Notes: generated from the sequence alone by a model not told the origin. DNA of 64,000 nucleotides from Siccirubricoccus sp. G192 (GCF_019084075.1 NZ_JAHREN010000001.1:1213501-1277500), one strand, 5' to 3'; shown: positions 1 to 9,651, counted from the first letter of the stretch. Translations and numbers: made by a program.

Positions 1-640
1 GAAGCGCTTGACGAGGCGCTGCGATCGGCTCAGGCAGGCGTTGCGACGACCAGTTGAGCCTGGGTTGCGACCCCTGATCCGAGTGGTGAATGACGCCGCG
101 CGGCCGGCGTTGGCCGACGGCCATGTCGAGCGCATCGAGCACCAGCTCGGTGCGGAGATGGTTGGCGGTAGCCCAGCCAACGACCTTGCGGCTCCAGACA
201 TCGAGCACGACGGCGAGGTAGAGGAAGCCGGCTGCCGTGGGAATGAACGTGATGTCTGCGACCCATAGCTGGTTGGGACCGCTGGCCGTGAAGTTGCGGT
301 CGACCAGGTCCGGCGCCGGCCTGCTGCTGTCGTCACGGCGGGTTGTCACCGGTCCGCCGCGGCGATGGCTGGCACCGACCAGCCCGGTGCTGCGCATGAG
401 CCGTGCAATGCGCTTGCGGCCGTGCCGGATACCGGCAGAGCGCAGGGCGGCATGCACCGTAAGCGCGGCGTAGGTCTGGCGCGAGGTCGCGTGCACGGTG
501 CGGATCCGCCGCAGCAGCGCCGCATCCTCCTCGGCACGGGCCGACAGAGGCCGACCGAGCCAAGCGTAGTAGCCGGCGCGCGAGACGCCGAGCAGGCGGG
601 CCATCCGGGCGATCGGGAAGGAGGCCTGGTTTGCCTTCAT
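1..640 (-). CDS. IS3-family transposase OrfB (integrase part), cut by the window edge
   Basis: The frame stays open from an ATG at 640 down to the first base, so the C-terminal part lies outside the window. The translation starts MKANQASFPIARMARLLGVS, the usual N-terminal HTH_21-like region of IS3 OrfB. It continues into the rve integrase core, with the first catalytic Asp in LWVADITFIP and the second in HHSDQGSQ. Its ATG overlaps the OrfA stop (ATGA at 640-637), and the frame is also open upstream of this ATG. That fits the programmed -1 frameshift by which IS3 elements make an OrfAB fusion. After HHSDQGSQ the sequence leaves the standard IS3 pattern, so the end may be altered. Confident at family level. 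Confidence 0.85.
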   Translation of the reverse strand, partial: MKANQASFPIARMARLLGVSRAGYYAWLGRPLSARAEEDAALLRRIRTVHATSRQTYAALTVHAALRSAGIRHGRKRIARLMRSTGLVGASHRRGGPVTTRRDDSSRPAPDLVDRNFTASGPNQLWVADITFIPTAAGFLYLAVVLDVWSRKVVGWATANHLRTELVLDALDMAVGQRRPRGVIHHSDQGSQPRLNWSSQRLPEPIAAPRQAL

Positions 641-972
641 GAACTCGAAGACCCGGACGGGATCGTCCCGGTCTCGCGGGCAAACCAGGCCGCCGCTCGA
701 GAGAGAATGTCGCGCTCCTGGCGCAGCTGCTTGTTCTCGCGCCTGAGCCGCGCGAGCTCCTCGCGCTCGGTGGCATTCAGGCCGGTCTCGGCGGGGGCAG
801 GTTTCACCTCACGCCGACCCTCCTGCCGGTCGGCAGAAGCCACCCAGTTCCGAATGGCCTGGGCGGAGGGTTCGAACTCGCGGGCAAGGTCGGCCGGGTC
901 GCGTCCGGCACGGACCAGCTCGACCATTTGGCGCCGGAACTCCGGCGCGTACGCAGGATGGGTTTTGGGCAT
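637..972 (-). CDS. IS3-family transposase OrfA
   Basis: A 111-residue protein starting at the ATG at 972 (MPKTHPAYAPEFRRQMVELV). It has an N-terminal helix-turn-helix of the HTH_Tnp_1 type, followed by a leucine-zipper-like stretch with the LARLRRENKQLRQERDIL pattern typical of OrfA proteins. It binds the terminal repeats and supplies the N-terminus of the OrfAB transposase. The reading frame can be extended further upstream, but that extension lies in the disrupted IS110 sequence and is not part of the gene. It overlaps OrfB by four bases. Confidence 0.85.
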   Translation of the reverse strand: MPKTHPAYAPEFRRQMVELVRAGRDPADLAREFEPSAQAIRNWVASADRQEGRREVKPAPAETGLNATEREELARLRRENKQLRQERDILSRAAAWFARETGTIPSGSSSS

Positions 973-983
973 TGGGGGACACC

Positions 984-1769
984 TCACGCGAAAGCTTCGT
1001 GGATGTCCACCGAGACGGGGCAAACCCAAACCCAGGCACCCACGGATCTGGAATGGGCGAACCGGGTGGGGTCGTCGATGGTGACCAGGAAGGCATAGGC
1101 GGTGATCGCGCCGACGCCCGGCACGCCCATCAGCCTGCGGCACAGGTCAGAGCCCTTGGCCTCGGCGAGCAGCCGCCGGGTGAGCTCCGCGAGGGACCGG
1201 GCAAGGTCCTCGCGCAGGCGCAGCAGCGGCCGCAGCGCCAAGGCGAGCGCCTCGTTGGCCTCGAGTGCCAGTTCCACCCGGTCGGCCCAGCGCCGCGGCC
1301 CTTTCGGCAGGCGCACGCCCATGCTCGTCAGCAGGCCACGGATGGTGTTGTCCAGGTCCATGCGCTGGCGCAGTACCAGGGCGCGCGCCTTGAGCCGCGC
1401 CCGCATGCCCTGGGCCGCCTCGCTCTTGACCCGGACCGCGCGATAGAAGCCGGTCCGTGCCAGCTCGGCCAGCATCGCTGCGTCGTTCGCGTCGGTCTTG
1501 TTCGGCATTTGGCTCAGCACCGCATGCGCCTGGCACGCATCGACGCAGACGGCCGGCAGGTCGCGGGCGATCAGCTGCCGGTGCAGCCAGTTCGCCATCC
1601 GCCCCGTCTCGAGCACCACCCGGGCGGGGCGGCCGAAGCGCGCTAGCGCCACGGCGATCGCGTCCGGGTCCGTCGCGGTCTTGCCCTAGCCGAGGACACG
1701 CCCCTCGGGGTTTCGGGCACAATAGGCAGTCTCCTCCATGGAGACGTCGAGGCCGACAAAGCAGGTCAT
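984..1769 (-). pseudogene. IS110-family transposase, nonsense-mutated and truncated
   Basis: The frame starts at the ATG at 1769 with MTCFVGLDVSMEETAYCARN, the DEDD-type N-terminus of IS110 transposases. It hits an in-frame TAG at 1688-1686, then continues in the same frame with the rest of the DEDD domain (PNKTDANDAAMLAEL) and the start of the Transposase_20 domain (LMGVPGVGAITAYAFLV). The conserved C-terminal third is missing. From about 1030 the sequence is IS3 leader, and the frame ends at 984. The gene is therefore dead twice, by a stop codon and by an insertion. Confidence 0.8.
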
Positions 1770-1947
1770 CTCGCACTCCTCCGATCGCCTGGGTGGCGAC
1801 CCATTCTCTGCCACCAACCCCGGAGTGCGCCCGCCCTCAGTTATGCCATGTCGGCTCGGAGACGCCCATCGTCCGCACCGCATCCACCACCGGCTTGCCC
1901 TGCGCCGGCCTGCAGGCCTTCGAGATGATCGGATGGGCGATCCCGGA

Positions 1948-2851
1948 TCAGTCAACCTCCACCGTGTCGGCGATGACCTTGAAGGGATAGTCCGGCTCCA
2001 CGTATCCGTCGGCCTCTTGTCGCTTCGGCAACTTCACCTTCTGGCGTGGTTGTGCCTCGTAAGGGATCTGCTTCAGGAGGTGGCGAATGATGTTCAAGCG
2101 TGCACGTCTCTTGTCATCGGAATGCGCGACGTGCCATGGCGCCCATGGCGTGTCGGTTGCCCGAAGCATGTCATCGCGCGCGCGCGAGTAGTTATACCAG
2201 CGGCTGTAGGACTCGAGGTCCATCGGCGAGAGTTTCCAGGGTTTCCTGCCGTCGGTGATCCGTGCCTCCAGCCTCCGAGTCTGCTCTTCGGGGCTCACTT
2301 CCAGCCAATACTTCAGGAGGATGATGCCCGAATCCACCATGGTGCGCTCCACGGCGGGCGTCAGGTCCAAGAACCGCTTCACTTGGGCCTCCGTGCAGAA
2401 ACCCATCACCCGCTCGACGCCGGCGCGGTTGTACCAGCTGCGATCGAAGATCACGATCTCCCCCCGCAGCCGGGAAATGGGCCATGTAGCGCTGAGTGTA
2501 CATCTGCGACTTTTCACGCTCGGTCGGCGCCGGCAGCGCGACCACGCGAAAGACACGCGGGCTCACGCGTTCGGTGATAGCCTTGATGGTGCCGCCCTTG
2601 CCCGCGCCGTCTCGGCCCTCGAAGACGATGCAGATCCTGGCCCCTGTCGCCTGGGTCCACTGCTGCAGCTTCACCAGCTCGACATGAAGGTCGAACAGCG
2701 CACGCTCGTACGACTTGCGCGAGAGCTTACCTCGTTCGCCCTGAGCCATGCCGGCCGCGTCGCCCGCTTGCCTTGCACCGGGCGCCGCGTCCGAGGAGGC
2801 GCGATCCTGCGCGCGTCCGTCGCTCCTGCTGCCCTTGTGCTTCTTGGACAT
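1948..2851 (-). pseudogene. ppk2: Polyphosphate kinase 2 (PPK2), single frameshift in a G run
   Basis: PPK2 transfers phosphate between polyphosphate and nucleotides. The first frame (ATG at 2851, preceded by AAGGAGA) carries the Walker A motif GRDGAGKGGT at residues 79-88 and ends its family similarity at RYMAHFPAAG. The second frame resumes exactly there with EIVIFDRSWYNRAGVERV (Walker B region) and WHVAHSDDKRRARLNIIRHL, the usual PPK2 C-terminus. The break sits in a run of six C on the plus strand (2460-2465); removing one base restores a protein of about 300 residues, normal for the family. The gene may be truly broken, phase-variable, or carry a sequencing error. It lies alone between transposon remnants. 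Confidence 0.85.
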
Positions 2852-3084
2852 CGAAGTCTCCTTCGAGGCATGTGGTGTTCGACTTTAGCCCGGCGGCCCC
2901 GGCAAGGGCCATTCGGGCCCGCCGAGGCTCGGATCAAGAACACTATCAAGAAAATCACCGGCGCCGTCTGTGGGCGCCGAGCCGTGAGTGGCGGCCGGAT
3001 GCTCGGGCGTTCCGCTATCCTGAACGTGCCACACGGCGAGGTCGCCGCCACATTTGGTCCACGCCGTTGGGAACACCGCCCCCA

Positions 3085-3216
3085 ACGCTGCACCTGCTCA
3101 AAGTGGCAGGCCGGGTCATCGAGACCGCCACCAGGGTCCGCATCGCCCTCGCCGCAGCCTGCCCGCATGCGGCGCTGTTTCGTGGCCTCGCCCGCAGCTT
3201 CCACCCAGCCGGACCC
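3085..3216 (+). pseudogene. IS1380-like transposase C-terminal remnant
   Basis: One frame reads TLHLLKVAGRVIETATRVRI followed by ALAAACPHAALFRGLA and a Pro-Ala-Gly-Pro end. This resembles, from memory, the last 45 residues of IS1380-family transposases. No stop follows at the usual place, and nothing upstream in this frame is recognisable. The surrounding 2852-3377 stretch holds no other gene I can support. The identity rests on pattern memory only. Confidence 0.45.
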
Positions 3217-3377
3217 GGATCAACGGGGCCAATGCCCCGCCGAGCCCATCCTCCCGCATCCTCAAACGTCGCATACCCCAAGCCCAACATCACCGCCGCG
3301 AGCGGCGCGAAGGCATGCTCAGCGAGCGGACGCCCCCCCGAAGGCCTCCGCCCACGTCATCCGGCGAATAGGAAAGG

Positions 3378-3941
3378 CTAGGGCTTCACGCTGTCATGCA
3401 TCCGGCGGGCCGCCTCGAGCCGCGGCCGGACTTGCGGCAGCATCTCCGCAGAAAGCCGCTTCATACCTTCATCCGCCCCTTGCTCGGCGGCTTCGTAGCC
3501 CCGGATCTCCTGCGCCAGCGCTTGGACCTGGACCTCCGCGTAGCGACGGCTCAACTCGAGGGAGTCGAGTGGCTCCAGGTTCTCAAGGACTACCCTATGC
3601 TCGAACTCCTCCTCCGCCGGGAGCGTCAGGCTGCGCTCCTGAGCGACGGCGCGCAGGCGGGGCAGTTGCTGTCCTCGGAACCGCGCCATCTCGTTCGCGG
3701 ATTCCTTGACCTCCGGCCTGGTGTCCCTTGAGGCGGCGAGAGCCGACGCTCGCTCCTGCAGCACCGCGGAACTGTAGGCGAAGGCGAGGAACCGCCCGGG
3801 ATCAACAGGGCGGGCGTCTGCGACCGCGTGTTGGGCTGCGGCGGGGGTGGAGGATCCAGGCACGAGTGGAGCAATCGCAACGGCGCCGCCGGACAGGAGG
3901 ATAACGCGGCGCGTGGTGCCAGGTATCATGGCTACTGCCAT
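3378..3941 (-). CDS. DUF4142-like secreted protein, last gene of the nap operon
   Basis: From the ATG at 3941 (or 3929, four codons later) the protein opens with [19 protein letters not shown] and an Ala-rich cleavage region, a Tat/Sec-like signal peptide. The mature part is all-helical: [20 protein letters not shown], then a segment rich in Glu and Arg, ending RMHDSVKP. The helices and spacing match DUF4142 periplasmic proteins (ferritin-like fold), of unknown function. Its start lies inside the end of napC (napC stops at 3932), so it is translationally coupled to the nitrate reductase genes. The DUF4142 assignment is moderately secure; a role in nitrate respiration is inferred only from position. 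Confidence 0.65.
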   Translation of the reverse strand: MAVAMIPGTTRRVILLSGGAVAIAPLVPGSSTPAAAQHAVADARPVDPGRFLAFAYSSAVLQERASALAASRDTRPEVKESANEMARFRGQQLPRLRAVAQERSLTLPAEEEFEHRVVLENLEPLDSLELSRRYAEVQVQALAQEIRGYEAAEQGADEGMKRLSAEMLPQVRPRLEAARRMHDSVKP

Positions 3942-4612
3942 CCCGGCACGCCGGTCATGTCGGGTAGCCTGTGGGCGATGCCCTTGTGGCAGTCGATGCA
4001 TGTCCGCTCCCCCGTGAACAGGAACCGCTCATGCGCCGCCGCCGCCCGCGGGTTCTGCTTCGAGATGTCCATGGAAACCGCGGAATGGCAGTTGCGGCAC
4101 TCCAGCGAGTCATTCGCCTGCATGCGCGCCCACTCGCGCTCCGCGAGGTGCCGCCTGAGGTCGAGGAAAGCGTCACGCGTGGAGATCGTGCCGAAGATGT
4201 GGCCCCAGACCTCCTGGGAGGCCTGCATCTTCCGCGCGATCTTCCGCGTCCACTCATGCGGCACGTGGCAGTCCGGGCAGCCCGCGCGCACACCGGACCG
4301 GTTGGTGAAATGGATGGTGCCTTGCAACTCCTCGAAGACGTTGCTCCGCATCTCGTGGCAACTGATGCAGAATTCGGGCTGGTTCGTCGCCTCCAGCACC
4401 GTGTTGAAGCCACCCCAGAAGATCACGCCGGCGACAAAGCCGCCGAGCGTCAGGAAGGCCAGGCTGAAGCCTGTGGCGGGCGAGGTCGCCACCCGGACCA
4501 GCTTCAGCCGCCAGAACCAGTTCCACAGGCGCCGTATCGGGCCGGGCTTGCGGGGCGGCACCTCGGCCTTTCCACTCCCTGTGGGAGGTGAGGCATCCTC
4601 CGCGCCGGACAT
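3932..4612 (-). CDS. napC: Membrane-anchored tetraheme cytochrome c NapC
   Basis: This 226-residue protein passes electrons from the quinol pool to NapAB. An N-terminal membrane anchor spans about residues 44-68 ([20 protein letters not shown]). Four CxxCH heme sites follow at residues 82, 112, 172 and 205 (CISCH, CPDCH, CRNCH, CIDCH), the NapC/NirT arrangement. The start at 4612 was chosen because it gives the standard length and its ATG shares one base with the napB stop (TGATG). Longer upstream reading lies within napB. Confidence 0.95.
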   Translation of the reverse strand: MSGAEDASPPTGSGKAEVPPRKPGPIRRLWNWFWRLKLVRVATSPATGFSLAFLTLGGFVAGVIFWGGFNTVLEATNQPEFCISCHEMRSNVFEELQGTIHFTNRSGVRAGCPDCHVPHEWTRKIARKMQASQEVWGHIFGTISTRDAFLDLRRHLAEREWARMQANDSLECRNCHSAVSMDISKQNPRAAAAHERFLFTGERTCIDCHKGIAHRLPDMTGVPGWQ

Positions 4613-5088
4613 CAGCGATTGCTCCGGCCGCCGGGCTGGCGCTCCGGCTCGGTCAGCGCGTCCATGTCGGTGAAACGGTTTTCGACCAGCGGCCGCGCCT
4701 CGGTCTGCGACACATGGCAGGCAAGGCAGGCGTAGCGTCGGGGCGCGAGGCCACCCAAGGTGTTGCCCTCGCGGTCCTGGTAATGCGTCACCGAGATCAT
4801 CGGTGCCTGGCTTTGCTCGGTGAAGCGCCGAGCGTGGCAGGACATGCATTTGTTGGCGTTGAGGTCGAGCGCATAACCCTCGATCGAATGCGGGATGACC
4901 GGCGGCTGGTCGGGGTAATTGCGCCGGATCCGCACGTCATTGGTGATCGGTCGCGGCAGGGGCGGCGCAGGCTGCTCGCGGGTGAAAGGCTCGGGGCCCC
5001 TCAGCCTCGGTGCGTCCTGGGCGAGTAGCGTCCCGGTGGCGAGGCAGACGACGCCAGCCATAACACCGAACAGCAGGCGCGAGCGCAT
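4612..5088 (-). CDS. napB: Periplasmic nitrate reductase diheme subunit NapB
   Basis: A 158-residue diheme cytochrome c that delivers electrons to NapA. The start at 5088 gives a clear signal peptide ([20 protein letters not shown], cleaved near AQ). The mature protein carries two CxxCH sites at residues 81 (CMSCH) and 121 (CLACH), together with the family segment [20 protein letters not shown]. It lies 35 bases after napA and overlaps napC by one base. Confidence 0.95.
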   Translation of the reverse strand: MRSRLLFGVMAGVVCLATGTLLAQDAPRLRGPEPFTREQPAPPLPRPITNDVRIRRNYPDQPPVIPHSIEGYALDLNANKCMSCHARRFTEQSQAPMISVTHYQDREGNTLGGLAPRRYACLACHVSQTEARPLVENRFTDMDALTEPERQPGGRSNR

Positions 5089-5123
5089 CAGCGCGGTCCT
5101 CCGCGAACGTCCGGTGCTGAGGG

Positions 5124-7637
5124 TTACGGCGCCGCCGCCTGTGTCGTCGCCGCAACCACTTTCACCGCGCATTTCTTGAAGTCACTCTGTTTCGAGATCG
5201 GGTCAGTGGCGTCCAGCGTAACCTTGTTGATGAGTTGGCTGGCGTCGAAGAAGGGCACGAAGACGACGCCCCTGGGAACCTTGTTGCGGCCCCGCGTCTC
5301 CACCCGGCTGCGGATCTCGCCGCGGCGGGACGCGATGCGGACCTCCTGGCCACGGCGCAGGCCGCGCTTCTGCGCATCCTCCGGATGCATGAAAAGGACG
5401 GCGCCGGGGAAGGCTTTGTAGAGCTCGGGCACCCGCAGCGTCATTGAGCCGGAATGCCAGTGTTCCAGCACCCGGCCGGTGACCAGCCACAAATCGTACT
5501 CCGCGTCGGGTGCCTCGGCGGGCGGCTCGTAAGGTGCGCCCATGATGTTCGCGCGCTTGTCGGGGTTGCCGTAGAACTGGATACCTGTCCCCTTCTCCAC
5601 ATAGGGGTCGAGACCTTCGCGGTAGCGCCAGCGGGTTTCCTTCCCGTCCACCACCGGCCAGCGCAGGCCGCGGACTTCATGATAGGTATCGAAGGGAGCG
5701 AGGTCGTGGCCGTGGCCCCGGCCGAAGGCAGCGTACTCCTCGAAGAGTCCCTTCTGGACGTAGAAGCCCATCTCCTTCGACTCGCGGTTCTCGTAGCCCG
5801 GAGCCATCTCGGCGAGCGGAAACCGGTCCACCTGGCCGTTCCGGAAGAGCACGTCGTGAAGCGTCTTGCCTCTGTACTCCGGGGCTCTCGCCAGGATTTC
5901 CGCGGGCCAAACCTCGTCGGTAGTGAAGCGCTTCGAGAACTCCATGAGCTGCCAGAGATCGGAACGAGCCTCGCCCGGGGCGTCCACCAGCTGGTGCCAG
6001 AAATGGGTGCGCCGCTCTGCATTGCCGTAGGCTCCCTCCTTCTCCACCCACATCGCGGTAGGCAGGACGATGTCGGCGGCCATGGTCGTGACCGTCGGGT
6101 AGGGATCGGAGCAGACGATGAGGTTCTGCGGGTTACGGTAGCCGGGATAGGTCTCGTTGCCGGTGTTGGGCGCCGTTTGGAGATTGTTGTTGCACATGAT
6201 CCAGTAGGCATTGAGCTTGCCGTCCTTCAGCATCCGGTCCTGCTCGACGGCGTGGAAACCAATCTTCCCCGGCAGCAGGCCGTCAGGGAGCTTCCACAGA
6301 TGCTCCGCATGCTTGCGATGCTCGGGATTGGCCACCAGCATGTCGGCGGGAAGCCGGTGCGAGAAGGTGCCGACCTCGCGCGCCGTGCCGCAGGCCGAGG
6401 GCTGGCCGGTGAGCGAGAAGGGGCTGTTGCCCGGCTCGGAGATTTTCCCGGTCAGCAGGTGGAGGTTGTAGACCATGTGGTTCGCCCAGACGCCGCGGAC
6501 GTGCTGGTTGAAGCCCATAGTCCAGAGCGACATGACTTTGGTATTCGGGTCGGCGTAGAGCTTGGCCAGCGCTTCGAGCTGGGGTTTCGGCACGCCCGAG
6601 AGCTCATACGCTCGGTCCAGCGTGTATTCGGAAACCAAGCGGGCATAGGCGTCGAAATCGGCGGGCTGGGAAACCTGGGCGTCGTTCGCGTGCTGGGCGC
6701 GCTGCTCGAGGACATGCTCGGGCCTGAGGCCATAGCCGATGTCGGTGTTGGCGAGGCGGAAGTTGACGTGCTTCTCGACGAACTCCCGGTTCACCGCGCC
6801 AGAGCGGATGATGTGGTTGGCGATGTAGTTCAGGATCGCCAGGTCGGAGCCTGGCTTGAAGATGACGGCGGCGTCCGAGAGATCCGTGGTCCGATGCTCG
6901 TATGTCGAGAGGGTGTGGATGCGGACGTGCTCGGCGCTGAGGCGGCGGTCGGTCACCCGGGTCCAGAGGATCGGGTGCATTTCCGCCATGTTCGAGCCCC
7001 AGAGCACGAAGGCATCGGCGTGCTCGAAGTCGTCGTAGCACCCCATCGGCTCGTCCATGCCGAAGGTGCGGATGAAGGCGACGGCGGCCGAGGCCATGCA
7101 GTGGCGGGCATTCGGGTCCAGGTTGTTGGAGCGGAATCCGGCCCGCATCAGCTTCGAGGCAGCGTAGCCCTCCCAGAGCGTCCACTGGCCGGAGCCAAAC
7201 ATGCCGACGGCCTCCGGCCCCTTCTCCTTCAGCACCCGCTTCCAGTATGCGGCCATGGTGTCGAAGGCTTGGTCCCAGGAGACGGGCTGCAACTCGCCCT
7301 CCTTGTCGAAGCGCCCGTTCCGCATCCGCATGAGTGGACGGGTCAACCGGTCCGCCCCGTACATGATCTTCGAGAGGAAGTAGCCCTTCACGCAGTTGAG
7401 TCCGCGGTTGACCTCCGCCCGCATGTCGCCGTGGGTGGCGACGACGCGGCCGTCCTTCACGCCCACCATGACCCCACAGCCGGTGCCGCAAAAGCGGCAG
7501 GGCGCCTTGTCCCATTTCAGCCGCAGCTCCTCGCCAAGCTGGATGTTCTGCGCCTGCGCGGGCAGGGTGACGTTGGCCGCAGCGGCGGCAGCAGCAGCCG
7601 CCTGAGCCTTCATCATGTCACGGCGCGAGAGTTCCAT
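5124..7637 (-). CDS. napA: Periplasmic nitrate reductase catalytic subunit NapA
   Basis: An 837-residue Mo-bisMGD enzyme reducing nitrate to nitrite in the periplasm. The N-terminus has a Tat signal ([14 protein letters not shown]). A [4Fe-4S] site is formed by Cys47, Cys50, Cys54 and Cys82 (CRFCGTGCG and NCVKGYF). The molybdenum-ligating Cys is Cys180 in [13 protein letters not shown], as in known NapA. The length and the C-terminal molydopterin-binding segment ([14 protein letters not shown]) are normal. Its start overlaps the end of napD by 20 bases. No frame damage is visible. Confidence 0.97.
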   Translation of the reverse strand: MELSRRDMMKAQAAAAAAAAANVTLPAQAQNIQLGEELRLKWDKAPCRFCGTGCGVMVGVKDGRVVATHGDMRAEVNRGLNCVKGYFLSKIMYGADRLTRPLMRMRNGRFDKEGELQPVSWDQAFDTMAAYWKRVLKEKGPEAVGMFGSGQWTLWEGYAASKLMRAGFRSNNLDPNARHCMASAAVAFIRTFGMDEPMGCYDDFEHADAFVLWGSNMAEMHPILWTRVTDRRLSAEHVRIHTLSTYEHRTTDLSDAAVIFKPGSDLAILNYIANHIIRSGAVNREFVEKHVNFRLANTDIGYGLRPEHVLEQRAQHANDAQVSQPADFDAYARLVSEYTLDRAYELSGVPKPQLEALAKLYADPNTKVMSLWTMGFNQHVRGVWANHMVYNLHLLTGKISEPGNSPFSLTGQPSACGTAREVGTFSHRLPADMLVANPEHRKHAEHLWKLPDGLLPGKIGFHAVEQDRMLKDGKLNAYWIMCNNNLQTAPNTGNETYPGYRNPQNLIVCSDPYPTVTTMAADIVLPTAMWVEKEGAYGNAERRTHFWHQLVDAPGEARSDLWQLMEFSKRFTTDEVWPAEILARAPEYRGKTLHDVLFRNGQVDRFPLAEMAPGYENRESKEMGFYVQKGLFEEYAAFGRGHGHDLAPFDTYHEVRGLRWPVVDGKETRWRYREGLDPYVEKGTGIQFYGNPDKRANIMGAPYEPPAEAPDAEYDLWLVTGRVLEHWHSGSMTLRVPELYKAFPGAVLFMHPEDAQKRGLRRGQEVRIASRRGEIRSRVETRGRNKVPRGVVFVPFFDASQLINKVTLDATDPISKQSDFKKCAVKVVAATTQAAAP

Positions 7638-7914
7638 GTCTGCAGCCCCCGGTGCTGGCTTCCCTGCGTGAGGTTGGCTCGAACTGGTGATAGACGAGTG
7701 TGGCGGCGAGGACGCCTGCGAGAAGCTGGACCTGGTTCAGGCGCTCAACGATCTCGCTCTCCGTCGTCGTCTCGAGCGTGACGACGAGCTTCCCCTCCGG
7801 CACGCCGCCATGGACCTCCATGCCGTCCATGGCGCGCAGGGCGGTCGCAACGTCGGCGGCGCTCTCCCTGCGGCAGTGGACGACAAGGCTGGAGATGTGG
7901 AATTCGTCAGGCAC
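7618..7914 (-). CDS. napD: NapD chaperone for NapA maturation
   Basis: A 98-residue cytoplasmic protein with the NapD pattern: [13 protein letters not shown] at the start and [13 protein letters not shown] in the middle. NapD binds the NapA Tat signal during cofactor insertion. A GTG at 7914 is the best start, because upstream codons belong to napF. It overlaps napF by eight bases and napA by twenty, so translation is coupled. Confidence 0.85.
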   Translation of the reverse strand: MPDEFHISSLVVHCRRESAADVATALRAMDGMEVHGGVPEGKLVVTLETTTESEIVERLNQVQLLAGVLAATLVYHQFEPTSRREASTGGCRHGTLAP

Positions 7915-8218
7915 CGGGCGAGCCCCTGGTCGATGGCGACGCGATGGCGATGGCCGAGGCTGGGCAAACAGGGACGCAGGCTGCGCAGCCCGTGCAGGCA
8001 TCGGTCTCCACGCGCGGGACGGCGCCGCCGCGAGCGAGGGAGAACCGGATGGCCCCGGCCAGGCATGCGTCCCGGCAGCTCATGCAGGCGACGCCGTGGA
8101 GGGCGAGGCAGGACCTGGCGATGAGAGCGACCGACCGCACCGGCCGGTCATCGGCGATGGCGGGCTTGCCGAGCAGGACACCGCGTCGGCCGAGGCGGGC
8201 CATGGCCGGCGGCGTCAC
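7907..8218 (-). CDS. napF: NapF-like ferredoxin, short form
   Basis: A 103-residue iron-sulfur protein. The GTG at 8218 overlaps the napE stop (GTGA); an ATG at 8203 is an alternative. It begins with a NapF-like RLGRRGVLLGK stretch. It has one partial cysteine group (ACMSCRDAC) and one full ferredoxin motif (CTGCAACVPVCP). Typical NapF proteins are around 160 residues with three to four clusters, so this one is shortened. NapF is a cytoplasmic accessory factor in NapA maturation. The position between napE and napD supports the name. Confidence 0.8.
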   Translation of the reverse strand: MTPPAMARLGRRGVLLGKPAIADDRPVRSVALIARSCLALHGVACMSCRDACLAGAIRFSLARGGAVPRVETDACTGCAACVPVCPASAIAIASPSTRGSPGA

Positions 8219-8409
8219 ACCGGGCCCGGCGGGCCGGTGAACAGGTAGTACATCCAGACGACGAAGCCCCAGCCCGCGACAACGCCGACGGCGATGAAGG
8301 GCCAGATCAGGACGGCAAGAAGCAGGAACACGAAGGCTTCGTATCGTCTCCGCAGCGCTCCTGCCTCTGCGAGTGGGTCGGTCGCCTTGATATCCAAGGG
8401 TTCATCCAC
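8215..8409 (-). CDS. napE: NapE small membrane protein, first gene of the nap operon
   Basis: A 64-residue protein with a charged N-terminus and one long hydrophobic segment (about residues 24-58) ending MYYLFTGPPGPV, which matches NapE. The start at 8409 is preceded by AGGTGG. NapE is a membrane component of nap operons whose exact role is not settled. It overlaps napF by four bases. Confidence 0.85.
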   Translation of the reverse strand: MDEPLDIKATDPLAEAGALRRRYEAFVFLLLAVLIWPFIAVGVVAGWGFVVWMYYLFTGPPGPV

Positions 8410-8542
8410 CTACGGATAGTTGATTCACAATAACAGGCGTCGGCTCTCGCATCGGTCACCTGCGCGTGACCCGGGGCCGCGACGGCGGCCCATACCCCGG
8501 CTTCGGCAGTACTTGATCTGACGTCCCGCAGGGTCGCCGCCG

Positions 8543-8800
8543 CTAGGCCACGAGCAACTCGTCCGCCGGTCCGAAGAACCCGTAATGGATTCGGTCGGAG
8601 GCCACGCCCGCGCGGGCCAAGCCACTCATGAAGGCACGCAGGAATGGCTTCGGGCCGCAGAAGAAATAGTCAGCCTCGGCCGTGGGTGTGTGCCGGCTCA
8701 GCCAGTCAATCAATGCCGATCACGCCAGGCTCATCGTAGCTATGGCCACGCCGGTCCTCGGGGCGTAGCGCCGGAGTTGCGGCTCGAGGTCCTGGGCCAG
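8543..8800 (-). pseudogene. Flavohemoglobin (hmp) C-terminal remnant
   Basis: Reading the minus strand to the TAG at 8545-8543, one frame gives AEADYFFCGPKPFLRAFMSG, then a segment ending IHYGFFGPADELLVA. This is the conserved NAD-binding C-terminus of flavohemoglobins (nitric oxide dioxygenases). Just upstream the similarity (WLSRHTPT, preceded by a shifted GVIGID) crosses a frameshift near 8715, and further upstream nothing is recognisable. The globin and FAD domains are missing. Flavohemoglobin removes nitric oxide, so its former place next to nap makes sense. Confident that this is a fragment. Confidence 0.75.
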
Positions 8801-9183
8801 CAGCTGTAGGCCTCCCTGCCTTTCCTGGAGCCCTTTTTTACTTCAAGCAAGTTACTCTGAATCGAACCTTTCGTCGTATCTTACCGGATTTGACAAAGGC
8901 GGGTATCGGCACCGTTCCGGAACGGGGACCCGCCCTGCCACCCAGCCCGTGCCTCACCCCGGCCCGGCCCGCCGCCGCATGGCGCTGATCGGCTACGCTC
9001 GGGTTGTCTTCGCGGTCGGGACGGACCCGCCGCATGATGAGGTTCGGGTGGGGCCTCGCTCTGTCTCGAAACGCGGTCCACTGGGGCCGCGCCGGGCATA
9101 TCGCGATGACCCCGTCCTGCGTCCCGGCAGGGACGCCTCCGCCGCCGGGTGACAGCGAAGCTCGGAGCTGCCGCCGCGCCGGA
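8801..9183. other. Non-coding stretch with a possible resolvase start
   Basis: No complete gene is visible between the hmp remnant and the IS110 fragment. An ATG at 8979 on the plus strand opens MALIGYARV, which looks like the first residues of serine resolvases, but the following sequence does not continue that family. It may be a stub cut off by the neighbouring transposon, or chance. Confidence 0.3.
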
Positions 9184-9651
9184 CTATGCCGCCACGACCG
9201 CCAAGCCGGGCTCGAAGGGCCGGTTGTGCTTCCACATCGCGTGCAGCACCACGGCCAGCTTGCGCGCGACGGCGACCACTGCGCGCTTGAAGCCGATCCT
9301 GGCCCGCACGGCCTCGCCCCAGCGCCGGAGCGCGGAGTCCGTGGTTGCGCGGGTCAGCACGTGGGCGGCGGCCTCATAGAGGTAGCTGCGTAGGAGCTTG
9401 TCGCCCTGACGCGAGATGCGACCCGAGACGTCGATCTCGCCCGACTGGTAGCGCCTTGGTGTCAGTCCGATCCAGGCACTCACCGCCCGCGCCGAGCGGA
9501 ACTCGCTTGGGTCCTCGACTGCCGCGACGTAACTCACCGCGGTCATGCAGCCCACGCCGGGCGCCGTCATCAGTAGTCGGCAGGCCTGGTCTTGGCGGAT
9601 AGCCGCCCTTATTTCGCGGTCGAGCTGGTAGACCTGCCCCTCCTCGGTCAA
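9184..9651 (-). pseudogene. IS110-family transposase, C-terminal fragment
   Basis: The translated fragment contains the Transposase_20 domain (LLMTAPGVGCMTAVSYVAA, then AWIGLTPRRYQSGEIDVSGR) and the usual C-terminus ending in FEPGLAVVAA. The N-terminal DEDD catalytic domain is absent; upstream of about 9651 the frame holds only low-complexity Arg/Ser sequence. It is a different IS110 copy from the one at 984-1769. Neither copy could act by itself. Confidence 0.8.

Larger units (their letters stand above)
1..1030 (-). mobile_element. IS3-family insertion sequence (one end inside the window)
   Basis: Contains OrfA and the start of OrfB. Its right-hand end must lie near 1000-1035, because the IS110 transposase to the right loses family similarity there: after a SVGA motif the expected IS110 C-terminal continuation is replaced by the leader of this element. 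The exact terminal repeat cannot be fixed because the other end is outside the window. The picture is an IS3 element inserted into an older IS110 gene. Confidence 0.6.

Noticed and set aside
5454..7781. 775-residue open frame on the plus strand opposite napA
   Set aside because: It is the GC-rich antisense shadow of napA, with no recognisable domains. Similar long antisense frames opposite CoxL (37241-40096), gshA and the hydantoinase genes were dropped for the same reason.
8420..8433. FNR/FixK-like site (TTGAT-N4-AATAA) upstream of napE
   Set aside because: Only one half-site is good, and the site lies 11 bases from the start codon, inside the leader, too close to act as an activator site at a normal promoter.
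8826..8834. T-rich stretch (CCTTTTTTA) as a terminator
   Set aside because: No stable stem precedes it in either direction.
8979..9005. Serine resolvase gene start (MALIGYARV)
   Set aside because: Only nine residues fit. The next residues lack the STxDQ motif, so it is noted only as part of the non-coding stretch.
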